The notes under the pieces are model-generated. The model saw nothing but the letters and a program-made list of their open reading frames with translations. It was not told where the DNA came from and did not search any database. The translations under genes and the position numbers were made by a program. From positions 1-64,000 of the forward strand of contig NZ_CANMUW010000008.1 of the NCBI RefSeq assembly GCF_947501225.1: a stretch of DNA of 64,000 bases, in the 5' to 3' direction. Source of the stretch: an uncultured Shewanella sp. GTDB taxonomy: Bacteria > Pseudomonadota > Gammaproteobacteria > Enterobacterales > Shewanellaceae. Positions 9,618 through 18,360 of the stretch are shown here, piece after piece. Positions within the stretch are counted from its first letter, which is position 1; each line of letters starts with the position of its first letter.

Positions 9618-10229
9618 GTGAACACAGTTGTCCTTGGTAATCGAGTCGTTACCCCATCAAAGATAGTTTGTGTGGGCAGAAATTATGTCGACCATATAGA
9701 AGAGTTAAAAAATGAGATACCCGAACAGATGGTGCTCTTTGTCAAGCCTAACTCATGTATTACTGATGAGCTCATCAGCTATCAAGATGAAGCGATCCAT
9801 TATGAGTCAGAGTTATGTTTTCTGGTAGAGAATGGGGGATTTGTTGCCGTGGGACTGGGGCTGGATCTAACGAAGCGGAACCTACAGAGCAAACTTAAAG
9901 CAAAAGGTTTGCCCTGGGAGCGGGCAAAAGCCTTCGATGGCTCCGCGGTCATGAGTGAATTTGTTAAAATTGAGGAGGCCTGGGATGGGCTTAATTTCGA
10001 CTTGTTTATTAATGGCGAGCCGACTCAAAGGGGAAATATTGGGTTGATGATGAATAAACCCGCCGAGATCTTAGATGAAATAAAGAGATTCATGACCCTG
10101 GAGGATGGGGATATCGTTATGACAGGGACGCCAAAGGGAGTTGGGCAGGTGAATGAGGGGGACGAATTCAGAGCTATACTCCGTGACAATGATGCCAGGC
10201 TGCTAGAGGTAAGCTGGTGTGCTGTTTAA
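9618..10229 (+). CDS. Fumarylacetoacetate hydrolase family protein
   Basis: A 203-aa FAH-fold enzyme. It has the family core VCVGRNYVDH (residues 15-24), the metal-binding acidic segment YESELCFLVE (about 57-66) and the C-terminal DIVMTGTPKGVG (about 160-171). Relatives cleave or decarboxylate acylpyruvates and related 2-oxo acids using Mg2+. The exact substrate cannot be assigned. The start is GTG with a good ggagag site 5 bases upstream. It follows crbS by 56 bp on the same strand and may be co-transcribed, but no direct link to acetate control is evident. Confidence 0.8.
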   Translation: MNTVVLGNRVVTPSKIVCVGRNYVDHIEELKNEIPEQMVLFVKPNSCITDELISYQDEAIHYESELCFLVENGGFVAVGLGLDLTKRNLQSKLKAKGLPWERAKAFDGSAVMSEFVKIEEAWDGLNFDLFINGEPTQRGNIGLMMNKPAEILDEIKRFMTLEDGDIVMTGTPKGVGQVNEGDEFRAILRDNDARLLEVSWCAV

Positions 10230-10527
10230 CCTGTAATTGTTTAAGTCTGTGGGGGGCTTCAGCGTCTCCTGCTCTTCTCCTCTCTTAATGCGTCTAGGCG
10301 TTTAAGATATCTTTCTGATCTTCTTATCTTCAATAAAACAGATGCCCACAACTACTGCCGTCTGTAAAGAAAACCACTACATAGTGGATGAGCAATTCAG
10401 CATAGAGTAATAATAATTTGCCGAATTCTCATTGACGCAGATCTCTCTATCTATATACTCAAAAAACAAAGTGTAAAAAATATAAAACAAGAAGTCATTT
10501 TATTGAACATGGATGGAGCCTACTCTT

Positions 10528-11817
10528 ATGTCAGAACAACGCTGCGATTCTTACTATAGCGCGACAATTAATGATGAAACTCAATACCCCAGACTCGAGG
10601 ACAACCTCAGGGTGGATGTGGTTATCGTTGGTGGCGGCTTCACCGGCGTGTCGACAGCTGTTGAGTTGGCCGAACGGGGATTAGATGTCGCCATTGTTGA
10701 GGCTAATAAGATAGCGTGGGGAGCGACGGGGCGTAATGGCGGACAGGTTACCGGTAGTCTTTCCGGTGATGCGGCTATGGTTAAACAGCTTAGAAACAAG
10801 CTTGGCGCTGAGGCGGAAAATTTTATCTGGAACCTTCGCTGGCGTGGCCACGAGATCATCAAAAGGCGTGTTGAAAAATATGGTATCGATTGTGACCTTA
10901 AATTTGGTCATCTGCATGCCGCCTACAAGCCCGGGCATATGCAGGAGTTGCAAAAGAGCTATGATGAAGCTGTAAGACGAGGCATGGGAAGCGAGCTGGA
11001 GTTGATATCAAGGCAGGATATTCCCGGTTATCTGGAAACGCCACTCTACCATGGAGGGCTACTGAATAAGCGAAATATGCATCTTCACTCTGTGAACCTC
11101 TGCATAGGAGAGGCGCGGGCGGCGCAGGGGCACGGGGTGAAGATATTTGAAGGCTCACCGGTTATCGATATTTGCGATGGCGCTTTACCCGTAGTCAAAA
11201 CCGCATATGGCTCTGTCACTGCCAATAGCGTGCTCATTGCAGGCAATGCGTATCATAAACTTGCCAGAGCCAAATTAAGTGGCATGTTGTTTCCGGCCTC
11301 TTTAGGAAATTGTGCAACGGTAAAGTTAACTCCGGAAGTCGCTAAGGCCATCAACCCTCATGATGTTGCCGTTTATGACAGTCGATTTGTGCTCGATTAT
11401 TATCGTATGACCGCCGATAACAGACTTATGTTTGGTGGAGGCACCAACTACTCCGGACGGGATTCTAAGCATGTGGCTAAGGAGCTGCGCCCGGCAATAG
11501 AGCGGACCTTTCCTAGGCTTAAGGGGATCGAAATCGAGTATGAGTGGACGGGGATGGCCGGAATTGTGGTTAACAGAATCCCCCAGCTGGGTAAGGTGTC
11601 GCCCAATGTGTTTTACTGCCAGGGCTATTCAGGCCATGGGGTTGCGACTTCGCATATCATGGGGGAGATCATGGCTAAGGCCATCATAGGTCAGTTGACC
11701 GAGTTTGATCTGTTTGCCGATATGAGACAGATCCGTCTTCCCGTTGGTGAGTGGTTGGGAAATCAAGGTATGGCTTTGGGTATGCTCTATTATCGGATGA
11801 TGGAAAACTTTCGTTGA
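10528..11817 (+). CDS. FAD-dependent amine oxidoreductase, PuuB/DAO family
   Basis: The roughly 429-aa flavoenzyme has an N-terminal dinucleotide-binding motif VVIVGGGFTGVSTAVELAERG and the ATGRNGGQ signature. That signature is seen in gamma-glutamylputrescine oxidase (PuuB) and related D-amino-acid-oxidase-fold proteins. The C-terminal FAD segment GYSGHGVATSHIMGE is also present. It probably oxidises a secondary or primary amine; the true substrate is open, and no puu genes are nearby. The second ATG (10528) is preferred because GGAG lies 9 bases upstream. The ATG at 10513 lacks a ribosome site. Confidence 0.78.
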   Translation: MSEQRCDSYYSATINDETQYPRLEDNLRVDVVIVGGGFTGVSTAVELAERGLDVAIVEANKIAWGATGRNGGQVTGSLSGDAAMVKQLRNKLGAEAENFIWNLRWRGHEIIKRRVEKYGIDCDLKFGHLHAAYKPGHMQELQKSYDEAVRRGMGSELELISRQDIPGYLETPLYHGGLLNKRNMHLHSVNLCIGEARAAQGHGVKIFEGSPVIDICDGALPVVKTAYGSVTANSVLIAGNAYHKLARAKLSGMLFPASLGNCATVKLTPEVAKAINPHDVAVYDSRFVLDYYRMTADNRLMFGGGTNYSGRDSKHVAKELRPAIERTFPRLKGIEIEYEWTGMAGIVVNRIPQLGKVSPNVFYCQGYSGHGVATSHIMGEIMAKAIIGQLTEFDLFADMRQIRLPVGEWLGNQGMALGMLYYRMMENFR

Positions 11818-11870
11818 TATCGGCTCACTTTCACTCTATTCGACTCTTCAGATTCGCGTCGTTTAAACTC

Positions 11871-11898
11871 AAAAGCCGAACAGATGTTCGGCTTTCAC
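11871..11898. terminator. Bidirectional terminator between the oxidoreductase and crbR
   Basis: An 11-bp perfect stem (AAAGCCGAACA against TGTTCGGCTTT) with a 2-base centre lies between two convergent genes. Both ends carry short A or T runs, so it can serve either strand. Confidence 0.8.
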
Positions 11899-11923
11899 AA
11901 GTTAACGGGCAATAGGAGCAGGG

Positions 11924-12583
11924 TTACAGCTCGACCTTCTCCATCTCTAGCTGCTGAAGTGAGATAACGGCCTGGGTGCGGTTACGGACACCAAGCTTAC
12001 GGAAAATCGCAGTAGCATGGGCTTTAATCGTAGCCTCGGAAACACCGAGATCGTAGGCGATCTGTTTATTTAACAAGCCTTCGGCAAACATCTGCAAGAC
12101 CTTATATTGCTGTGGAGTCAGATCAGCAAGTTTGCTGGCCACCAGATCCGTTGCATCCTCCTCTATCGGTTGAAGCTCTACGTCTGCGGGTAACCAGATA
12201 TCACCTTCGAGTACGGCTGTTAATGCTTGTGCGAGTGTCTCCATGGAGGCCGACTTCGGAATAAAGCCTGAGCTCCCATAGTGTATGGCGCGACTGATGG
12301 TGATGTTATCTTCGTGAGCGGAGATCACCATCACCGGAAGATCCGGGTAGTGTGTACGAAGGTGAATTAATGTTGAGTAGCCATGTGAGCCCGGCATCTG
12401 TAGATCCAGTAGTACCAGGTCAAATTCAACATCTTCATTTTCTATCTGACTTTGTAATGCTTCGGCACTGTCGGCTTCAAACCAACGTGTGTCGGAAAAC
12501 GATCCTGCTAATGCTTGGCGTAGGGCATTTCTGAATAGCGGATGATCGTCTGCAATGATTATATTTAAGTTATCTAGCTTCAT
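11924..12583 (-). CDS. crbR: LuxR/NarL-family response regulator CrbR
   Basis: The 219-aa regulator has a receiver domain (acidic DD near 12, phospho-acceptor Asp60 in LVLLDLQMPG, Lys in PKSAS) and a C-terminal LuxR-type helix-turn-helix. The HTH segment includes LTPQQYKVLQMFAEGLLNKQIA and ATIKAHATAIFRKLGV. It is the expected partner of the CrbS kinase at 6136-9561, activating acs in the acetate switch. It is not adjacent to crbS but lies in the same 9-kb locus. A palindrome at 12700-12716 in its own leader matches the one before acs, which suggests autoregulation. The pairing is inferred from family and context. Confidence 0.85.
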   Translation of the reverse strand: MKLDNLNIIIADDHPLFRNALRQALAGSFSDTRWFEADSAEALQSQIENEDVEFDLVLLDLQMPGSHGYSTLIHLRTHYPDLPVMVISAHEDNITISRAIHYGSSGFIPKSASMETLAQALTAVLEGDIWLPADVELQPIEEDATDLVASKLADLTPQQYKVLQMFAEGLLNKQIAYDLGVSEATIKAHATAIFRKLGVRNRTQAVISLQQLEMEKVEL

Positions 12584-12699
12584 GGCTTTTGTGTTTGTGT
12601 TAGTTGCACGTGAAGATTAGTTCAATGTAACAGAAAAAGGAGAGGGGATCCTATCGGTTTGTGAGAAAGGGGGAATATTTTGCCTTAAAATTCGGTTTG

Positions 12700-12716
12700 T
12701 TAGACTTAAGTCTAGT
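12700..12716. promoter_or_regulatory. Palindrome upstream of crbR, candidate CrbR operator
   Basis: TTAGACTTAAGTCTAGT holds a perfect 14-bp palindrome (12701-12714) centred about 124 bp before the crbR start. It matches the acs-promoter site in 14 of 17 positions, including both outer TTAGAC and GTCTAGT arms. Confidence 0.6.
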
Positions 12717-12825
12717 AACTATAGAAGGTGAAAATTCAGTAGGGAGCGGAATTCTTTGCTAAAAAAGTGACAGCGGTCGGTGTTAACTGCTATCACTCAT
12801 AGTCATTGCAATGACGTTTGTCGGT

Positions 12826-13251
12826 TTACTCTTCGGTCCATACCTTAGTCGGCTTTCTGTTATCGTCGACGGCGACAAAGGTAAAGACACCTCTGATGGC
12901 GTGCTCGCGCTGATCGTTATACATATCTTCGACAAAGATATTGACCTCGACTTTCAGTGAAGTGTTACCTACATGGATAACATTTGCGATGATCTCTGCG
13001 AGCGTACCGGCCGGAATAGCTTTCTTAAAGTCAATCCTGTCTGAACTGACTGTGACAAGAGGTTTACGGCAGAACCTGGTTGCTGCGATAAAAGCCGTCT
13101 CATCCATCCAGGCTAGTGCTTCACCACCGAATAAGGTGTTGTGGTGATTAGTGATAGATGGAAAAATAGCTTTAATGACTTTGGCTTCTGAGTTTTCTAT
13201 ACGGGCTTTGATCGCCTCACTGAGGTGATTTTGTGTTTGGGTTAGTGGCAT
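12826..13251 (-). CDS. Acyl-CoA thioesterase, hotdog fold (YciA/BFIT-like)
   Basis: The 141-aa single hotdog domain carries the acyl-CoA hydrolase signature: NHHNTLFGGEALAWMDE near residues 35-51, with the catalytic Asp in that stretch, then DRIDFKKAI. Such cytoplasmic enzymes hydrolyse acyl-CoA to free CoA and acid. Chain preference cannot be read from sequence. It lies upstream of crbR on the same strand with a 242-bp gap that holds the crbR palindrome, so the two are probably separately transcribed. Confidence 0.85.
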   Translation of the reverse strand: MPLTQTQNHLSEAIKARIENSEAKVIKAIFPSITNHHNTLFGGEALAWMDETAFIAATRFCRKPLVTVSSDRIDFKKAIPAGTLAEIIANVIHVGNTSLKVEVNIFVEDMYNDQREHAIRGVFTFVAVDDNRKPTKVWTEE

Positions 13252-13439
13252 ACGGCAACCTAAGGTTATGCTTTGTGGAATGATGCGAACAGCTCAGCTC
13301 ATCGTCGGGCACAATTAATGTGCTTGATTTGAATGAGGGTATGGTTCATGTTTTGAGGTAAAGCAGCGTCCATACAAGCCTCATTCAGATGAAGCATGTA
13401 TGGTTCTGTATCTTTATCGTGGCAGAGTGTCTGCAGCAA

Positions 13440-14504
13440 TTACTGGTTAAGCTTGTTTATTCTGTCACGTGATGCTTTCGCCAGGTCCCGAAGCAGCTTT
13501 TCAGAGTCATCCCAGTTCAGGCATGCATCGGTAATGCTCTTACCGTATACAAGTTGCTCTCCTGCAATCACTTTCTGGTTGCCCTCTTCGATAAAACTTT
13601 CGGCCATGATACCGGCGATAGCTGTTGAGCCCTCGCTCATCTGTTGCATGATGCTGTCGGCAACGGTTAGTTGTTGCTTATGCTTCTTCTGACTATTACC
13701 GTGGCTGAAGTCAACGACCATGCGATGAGAAACGCCGACACTCTTGAGTTTTTCAGCTGCCGCATCGATATCTTCGACATGATAGTTAGGCTGTTTTCCA
13801 CCCCTTAGAATGATGTGACCATAAGGGTTGCCAGCAGTGCGGTAGACTGCCATCGCGCCATCTTTGTCCGGAGAGTAGAAGATGTGTGGCTCTTTGGCCG
13901 CACGCACAGCATCGATGGCGATATTGATATTACCATCGGTACCGTTTTTAAAACCTACCGGGCATGAAAGTGCTGACGCCATCTCGCGATGGATCTGACT
14001 CTCAGTGGTGCGAGCGCCAACGGCTCCCCAGGTGATGAGGTCGGCAATATACTGTCCGTTCACCATATCTAAAAATTCGGTGGCAATGGGTAATTTTAGT
14101 TCGGTGATCTCTTGCAGTAACTGACGAGCCAGACGTAAACCTTTATTGGCGTTGAAACTGCCATCGAGATCGGGATCAGAGATTAACCCCTTCCATCCGA
14201 CTGTCGTACGTGGTTTCTCAAAATAGACCCGCATCAGTATACACAGGTCATCTTTCAGTTCCTGGTGGAGCTTAGCCAGCCTTGTTGCATAATCGATAGC
14301 CGCTTTTGTGTCATGAATCGAGCAGGGGCCGATAATAACCAATAACCTCTGATCGTCTCCTTTGAGGATGGCTTCGACTTCACGTCTTTGCTGAACAAGG
14401 TAATCGGCAGCATCTTGGGTTAGTGGGAATTCTGAAGCCAATTTTGCGGGAGAAATAGCCTTACATAATAAAGTGGTGCGTAGTTCATCTGTTTTAATGG
14501 TCAT
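13440..14504 (-). CDS. aroH: 3-deoxy-7-phosphoheptulonate synthase, AroH type
   Basis: The 354-aa class I DAHP synthase condenses PEP and erythrose-4-phosphate, the first step of aromatic amino-acid synthesis. Conserved blocks include VIIGPCSIHD with the metal-binding Cys (about 61), the KPRTTVGWKG loop (about 95-105), ARTTESQIHRE and DFSHGN. Wording such as SALSCPVGFKNGTDGN and STAIAGIMAESF is closest to the tryptophan-sensitive AroH isozyme. The aroH-ppsR-ppsA order is also that of E. coli. No clear TrpR operator is visible in the leader. All three neighbours deal with PEP. Confidence 0.92.
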   Translation of the reverse strand: MTIKTDELRTTLLCKAISPAKLASEFPLTQDAADYLVQQRREVEAILKGDDQRLLVIIGPCSIHDTKAAIDYATRLAKLHQELKDDLCILMRVYFEKPRTTVGWKGLISDPDLDGSFNANKGLRLARQLLQEITELKLPIATEFLDMVNGQYIADLITWGAVGARTTESQIHREMASALSCPVGFKNGTDGNINIAIDAVRAAKEPHIFYSPDKDGAMAVYRTAGNPYGHIILRGGKQPNYHVEDIDAAAEKLKSVGVSHRMVVDFSHGNSQKKHKQQLTVADSIMQQMSEGSTAIAGIMAESFIEEGNQKVIAGEQLVYGKSITDACLNWDDSEKLLRDLAKASRDRINKLNQ

Positions 14505-14670
14505 TCAATATACCGAGCGTTCGTATGGGCAGTTAGCCTTATTGCTTGCGATTATAACGAATAGTTGCGACTTGCACAGTGCCTATTGAGTGAATTCTCT
14601 CTCTATTTATAAGCAGCTGTGCAGATATTTGGTCAAACTGGTCAGTTCTTTTCGAAAAAAGTGTTCGATT

Positions 14671-15483
14671 TTAGAACATATGACGTTCAAGTCCGGTGAC
14701 ATCGAGGATCTTGGTCGCTATCTCTTCGACCGAATGGTTAGTGGTATTTACAAAGGGGATCCGCTCTCGCTTGTACATCATCTCAACCTCTTTTACCTCG
14801 ATTCGACACTGTCTCAATGAGGAGTATCGGCTGTTGTCCATACGGCTCTTACGTATCTCATGTAAACGCACCGGATCGATCGTTAGACCGAATAGTTTGC
14901 TCTTATTCTCTTTTAATACTGTGGGAAGTTTAAGGTTATCCATGTCATCTTCGATGAAAGGATAGTTTGCGGCTTTTATACCAAACTGCATTGAAAGGTA
15001 GAGGCTGCTTGGGGTTTTGCCACAGCGTGATACGCCCAGAAGTACTAAGTCTGCCTTATGTATGTTCTTTAATGTCTGTCCGTCATCATTGTCCATTGTA
15101 TAGTTAATTGCATCGATACGTGCTTCATATCCGTCATTTGCCTTGCCATGGGTTCGATGAACGACAGGTGAGGCTTTTATTCCCAATTGTTTCTCTAAAG
15201 GCGACACGAAAGTGTTCAGAAAGTCGTAATCGAGCCCTTCACTGCTGTAGATAATGTCCCGGATCTCTGCTTTTACGATTGAATGGAAAACTAATGGCCG
15301 TTCGCCTGTTGTTATATAACAATCATTGATCTGTGCTTTTACATCATGAGCCTTCGCTTCTGTCTCAACGAAGGGTATTGTAAGTGCATCAAACTCAACG
15401 GGAAACTGAGAAAGTACTGCATGGCCAAATACTTCAGCTGTGATCGCGGTCCCATCTGAGATATAAAATACTTTACGTGACAT
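14671..15483 (-). CDS. ppsR: PEP synthase regulatory protein (kinase/pyrophosphorylase)
   Basis: The 270-aa protein of the DUF299/PSRP family uses ADP to phosphorylate, and Pi to dephosphorylate, a Thr of PpsA. It so inactivates and reactivates that enzyme. Evidence is the N-terminal [23 protein letters not shown], the P-loop-like [14 protein letters not shown] (about 149-162) and the family length. The ATG at 15481-15483 is chosen for its aagagg ribosome site; the longer upstream reading is not supported. It is divergent from ppsA, its target, across 126 bp. Confidence 0.95.
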   Translation of the reverse strand: MSRKVFYISDGTAITAEVFGHAVLSQFPVEFDALTIPFVETEAKAHDVKAQINDCYITTGERPLVFHSIVKAEIRDIIYSSEGLDYDFLNTFVSPLEKQLGIKASPVVHRTHGKANDGYEARIDAINYTMDNDDGQTLKNIHKADLVLLGVSRCGKTPSSLYLSMQFGIKAANYPFIEDDMDNLKLPTVLKENKSKLFGLTIDPVRLHEIRKSRMDNSRYSSLRQCRIEVKEVEMMYKRERIPFVNTTNHSVEEIATKILDVTGLERHMF

Positions 15484-15609
15484 TTTGACCTCTTGTAGTA
15501 ATAAAATTACAAATAAAATTATAGATTTACGCTTCCTGCGCTGGAGTGTAAAATGCCGCTGCCCTCCTGTGAAGGGGCCACACTGAAATAAACTTGCGGA
15601 GATAGAACT

Positions 15610-17979
15610 GTGCAGCAATATGTACTCTGGTATCAAGAATTAGGCATGGGTGACGTCAACAAGGTAGGCGGTAAGAATGCTTCTCTTGGTGAGATGATTA
15701 GTAACTTAGCTAATGCAGGTGTTCAAGTGCCTGGCGGTTTTGCTACCACCTCTTACGCGTTCAATGAGTTTCTTGAACAAAGCGGACTTAACCAGAAGAT
15801 ATACGACATTCTAGATACTCTAGATGTAGATGACGTGAACGCACTCGCTACAGCCGGTGCACAGATCAGACAATGGGTGATTGACACCCCGTTCCACCCC
15901 GAATTTGAGCAAGTAGTTCGTGAGTCTTACGATAAACTTTCCTCAGAAACCCAAGAAGCCTCTTTTGCGGTACGCTCATCGGCGACAGCAGAAGATATGC
16001 CTGATGCTTCATTCGCAGGCCAGCAAGAAACATTCCTGAACGTTAAGGGTTATGATTCTGTATTGGTTGCGATAAAGCATGTATTTGCTTCTTTGTTCAA
16101 CGATCGCGCTATCTCTTACCGTGTTCACCAAGGATACGACCATAAGGGCGTTGCACTTTCAGCCGGTGTTCAGCGTATGGTTCGCTCCGACACTGCAGCC
16201 TCTGGTGTGATGTTCACCATGGATACAGAGTCCGGTAACAATGACGTGGTATTTATCACCTCATCATTCGGTCTGGGTGAGATGGTAGTACAGGGTGCGG
16301 TCAACCCGGATGAGTTTTATGTACATAAACCAAGCTTAACGGCCGGCAATAAAGCGGTAGTACGCCGTAATATTGGCAGCAAGTTAATTCAGATGGTTTA
16401 CTCAGACGATCTAGAACATGGTAAACAAGTTAAAATTGAAGATGTTGCAGCAGAAAAGCGCCGCGAATTTTCAGTGAATGATGAAGAGGTCATGGAGCTT
16501 GCGAAGCAAGCGATGATCATCGAGCAGCACTATGGTCGTCCGATGGACATCGAGTGGGCTAAAGATGGTAACGACGGCAAGCTTTACATCGTTCAGGCAC
16601 GTCCTGAAACGGTTCGCTCCCGTGAAGATGTTCAACTGATTGAACGTTTCCACCTTAAGAGTAAGAGCCAGGTACTAAGTGAAGGTCGTGCAATCGGTCA
16701 TAAGATTGGTAACGGTGTTGCTAAGGTATTAGGTTCAATTGAGGATATGGACCAGATCCAAGAGGGTGATGTACTTGTTACCGATATGACCGACCCGGAT
16801 TGGGAGCCAATCATGAAGCGCGCCAGCGCGATTGTCACTAACCGTGGTGGACGTACCTGTCACGCAGCGATTATCGCCCGTGAACTCGGTGTGCCTGCCG
16901 TCGTTGGTTGTGGTGATGTGACAGACCGTATCAAGAGTGGTCAGGAAGTGACGGTCTCTTGTGCCGAAGGTGATACCGGTTACATCTATGAAGGCATTCA
17001 GGAGTTCGAAGTCGTCTCCTCTCGTGTTGACTCTATGCCTGAACTACCGATGAAGATCATGATGAACGTAGGTAACCCGGACAGAGCTTTCGATTTTGCT
17101 CGCTTACCTAATGAAGGTGTCGGCCTGGCTCGTCTTGAGTTCATCATCAACCGTATGATCGGCATCCATCCTAAAGCCCTGCTTGAGTTTAACCAACAAG
17201 ATGCAGCGCTGCAGGAAGAGATCCATGAGATGATAGCCGGCTATGAGTCGCCTGTTGAGTATTACGTAGCTCGCCTTGTCGAAGGTATTGCGACGATCGC
17301 TTCAGCCTTCCATCCGAAGAAAGTGATTGTTCGTATGTCTGACTTTAAGTCAAACGAATACGCGAACCTGGTAGGTGGTGACAGATACGAGCCAGAGGAA
17401 GAGAACCCAATGCTGGGCTTCCGTGGTGCGAGCCGTTACATCTCAGAATCGTTCCGTGACTGTTTTGCCCTCGAGTGTGAAGCGATTAAACGTGTTCGTA
17501 ACGAGATGGGGCTGAAGAATGTCGAAATCATGATCCCATTCGTACGTACTCTCAGCGAAGCCGAGCAGGTTATCGAGCTGCTGAAAGAGCAAGGTTTAGA
17601 GCGTGGTGTAGATGGCCTTCGCGTCATCATGATGTGTGAGCTTCCGTCTAATGCACTGCTTGCAGACCAGTTCCTCGAGCACTTCGATGGCTTCTCTATC
17701 GGTTCTAACGATTTGACCCAGCTGACATTAGGTCTTGACCGTGACTCTGGCATCATCAGTCATCTGTTTGATGAGCGTAATGAAGCGGTAAAAGCGCTGT
17801 TGGCCATGGCGATTAAGGCAGCCAAGAAGAAAGGTGCGTATGTTGGTATCTGTGGTCAGGGACCTTCGGATCATGCAGACTTTGCAGCCTGGTTAGTAGA
17901 GCAGGGGATCGATACCGTATCGCTGAATCCGGATACAGTTATCGACACTTGGCTATATCTGGGCAAGGAACACGCTTAA
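15610..17979 (+). CDS. ppsA: Phosphoenolpyruvate synthase
   Basis: The 789-aa enzyme makes PEP, AMP and Pi from pyruvate and ATP, which is needed for gluconeogenesis from pyruvate, lactate or acetate. It has the N-terminal ATP-grasp domain ([11 protein letters not shown], then [18 protein letters not shown]), the swivelling phospho-His domain ([15 protein letters not shown], His about 418) and the C-terminal PEP-binding TIM barrel ending in [10 protein letters not shown] with its catalytic Cys (about 748). It starts at GTG with ggag upstream. PpsR encoded next door should control it post-translationally. Confidence 0.97.
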   Translation: MQQYVLWYQELGMGDVNKVGGKNASLGEMISNLANAGVQVPGGFATTSYAFNEFLEQSGLNQKIYDILDTLDVDDVNALATAGAQIRQWVIDTPFHPEFEQVVRESYDKLSSETQEASFAVRSSATAEDMPDASFAGQQETFLNVKGYDSVLVAIKHVFASLFNDRAISYRVHQGYDHKGVALSAGVQRMVRSDTAASGVMFTMDTESGNNDVVFITSSFGLGEMVVQGAVNPDEFYVHKPSLTAGNKAVVRRNIGSKLIQMVYSDDLEHGKQVKIEDVAAEKRREFSVNDEEVMELAKQAMIIEQHYGRPMDIEWAKDGNDGKLYIVQARPETVRSREDVQLIERFHLKSKSQVLSEGRAIGHKIGNGVAKVLGSIEDMDQIQEGDVLVTDMTDPDWEPIMKRASAIVTNRGGRTCHAAIIARELGVPAVVGCGDVTDRIKSGQEVTVSCAEGDTGYIYEGIQEFEVVSSRVDSMPELPMKIMMNVGNPDRAFDFARLPNEGVGLARLEFIINRMIGIHPKALLEFNQQDAALQEEIHEMIAGYESPVEYYVARLVEGIATIASAFHPKKVIVRMSDFKSNEYANLVGGDRYEPEEENPMLGFRGASRYISESFRDCFALECEAIKRVRNEMGLKNVEIMIPFVRTLSEAEQVIELLKEQGLERGVDGLRVIMMCELPSNALLADQFLEHFDGFSIGSNDLTQLTLGLDRDSGIISHLFDERNEAVKALLAMAIKAAKKKGAYVGICGQGPSDHADFAAWLVEQGIDTVSLNPDTVIDTWLYLGKEHA

Positions 17980-18007
17980 TTTTCTTTAAATAGAAGAAGC
18001 TAATTAC

Positions 18008-18034
18008 AAAAGCCGCTATTTAGCGGCTTTTTTT
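18008..18034 (+). terminator. ppsA terminator
   Basis: Arms AAAGCCGCTA and TAGCGGCTTT are separated by two T and followed by a T7 run, 29 bp past the ppsA stop. Confidence 0.9.
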
Positions 18035-18037
18035 GTC

Positions 18038-18316
18038 TATACCCAAGCCACTTCAAGGTGCTCGTTTCAGAGCTCCCGAAGGATATCTGAACAAGGCAGT
18101 GATTGAAGAGAATGGTTACCCCATTGTTAAAATCACTAACACAGTGCAGGTATTCTACGGGGGGGCCGAAGGGCAAGTCGAAAAGTAACACTTTTCTTCA
18201 TTCTTTATTTATAAGAATAAACATTGAATTAGAATGACTAGTACTGCTGTTTCATGCCTTGAACCTTGTCACTTTTCGACATGCTGCCCCCTGCATTTTG
18301 AAGTCGTTTGGGTATA
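18038..18316. mobile_element. MITE-like element with terminal inverted repeats
   Basis: The left end reads tatacccaagccacttcaag and the right end reads, inverted, tatacccaaacgacttcaaa. That is 16 of 20 matching positions at the outer ends of a 279-bp segment with no transposase. Its size, ends and intergenic position fit a non-autonomous miniature element. The ends resemble repeats I recall as common in Shewanella and Vibrio intergenic DNA. A target duplication is not certain because the ends themselves begin with TATA. Confidence 0.65.
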
Positions 18317-18360
18317 TACTGTGAACCAGAATTTTAACAATTAAGTAAACAGAAGCTGAT

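Larger units (their letters stand above)
17980..18360. other. ppsA-ydiJ intergenic region
   Basis: The 381 bp contain the ppsA terminator, then a 279-bp element bounded by imperfect terminal inverted repeats, then about 44 bp of ydiJ leader. No coding gene is supported here. Confidence 0.6.

Noticed and set aside
10373..10387. Small palindrome ccactacatagtgg before the oxidoreductase
   Set aside because: Short 6-bp arms and no second copy; likely chance.
14505..14670. TrpR operator before aroH
   Set aside because: No CTAGT-type dyad like the E. coli operator is visible in the leader.
18000..18191. Minus-strand frame inside the MITE-like element
   Set aside because: It runs through the ppsA terminator and a terminal repeat; no homology pattern.
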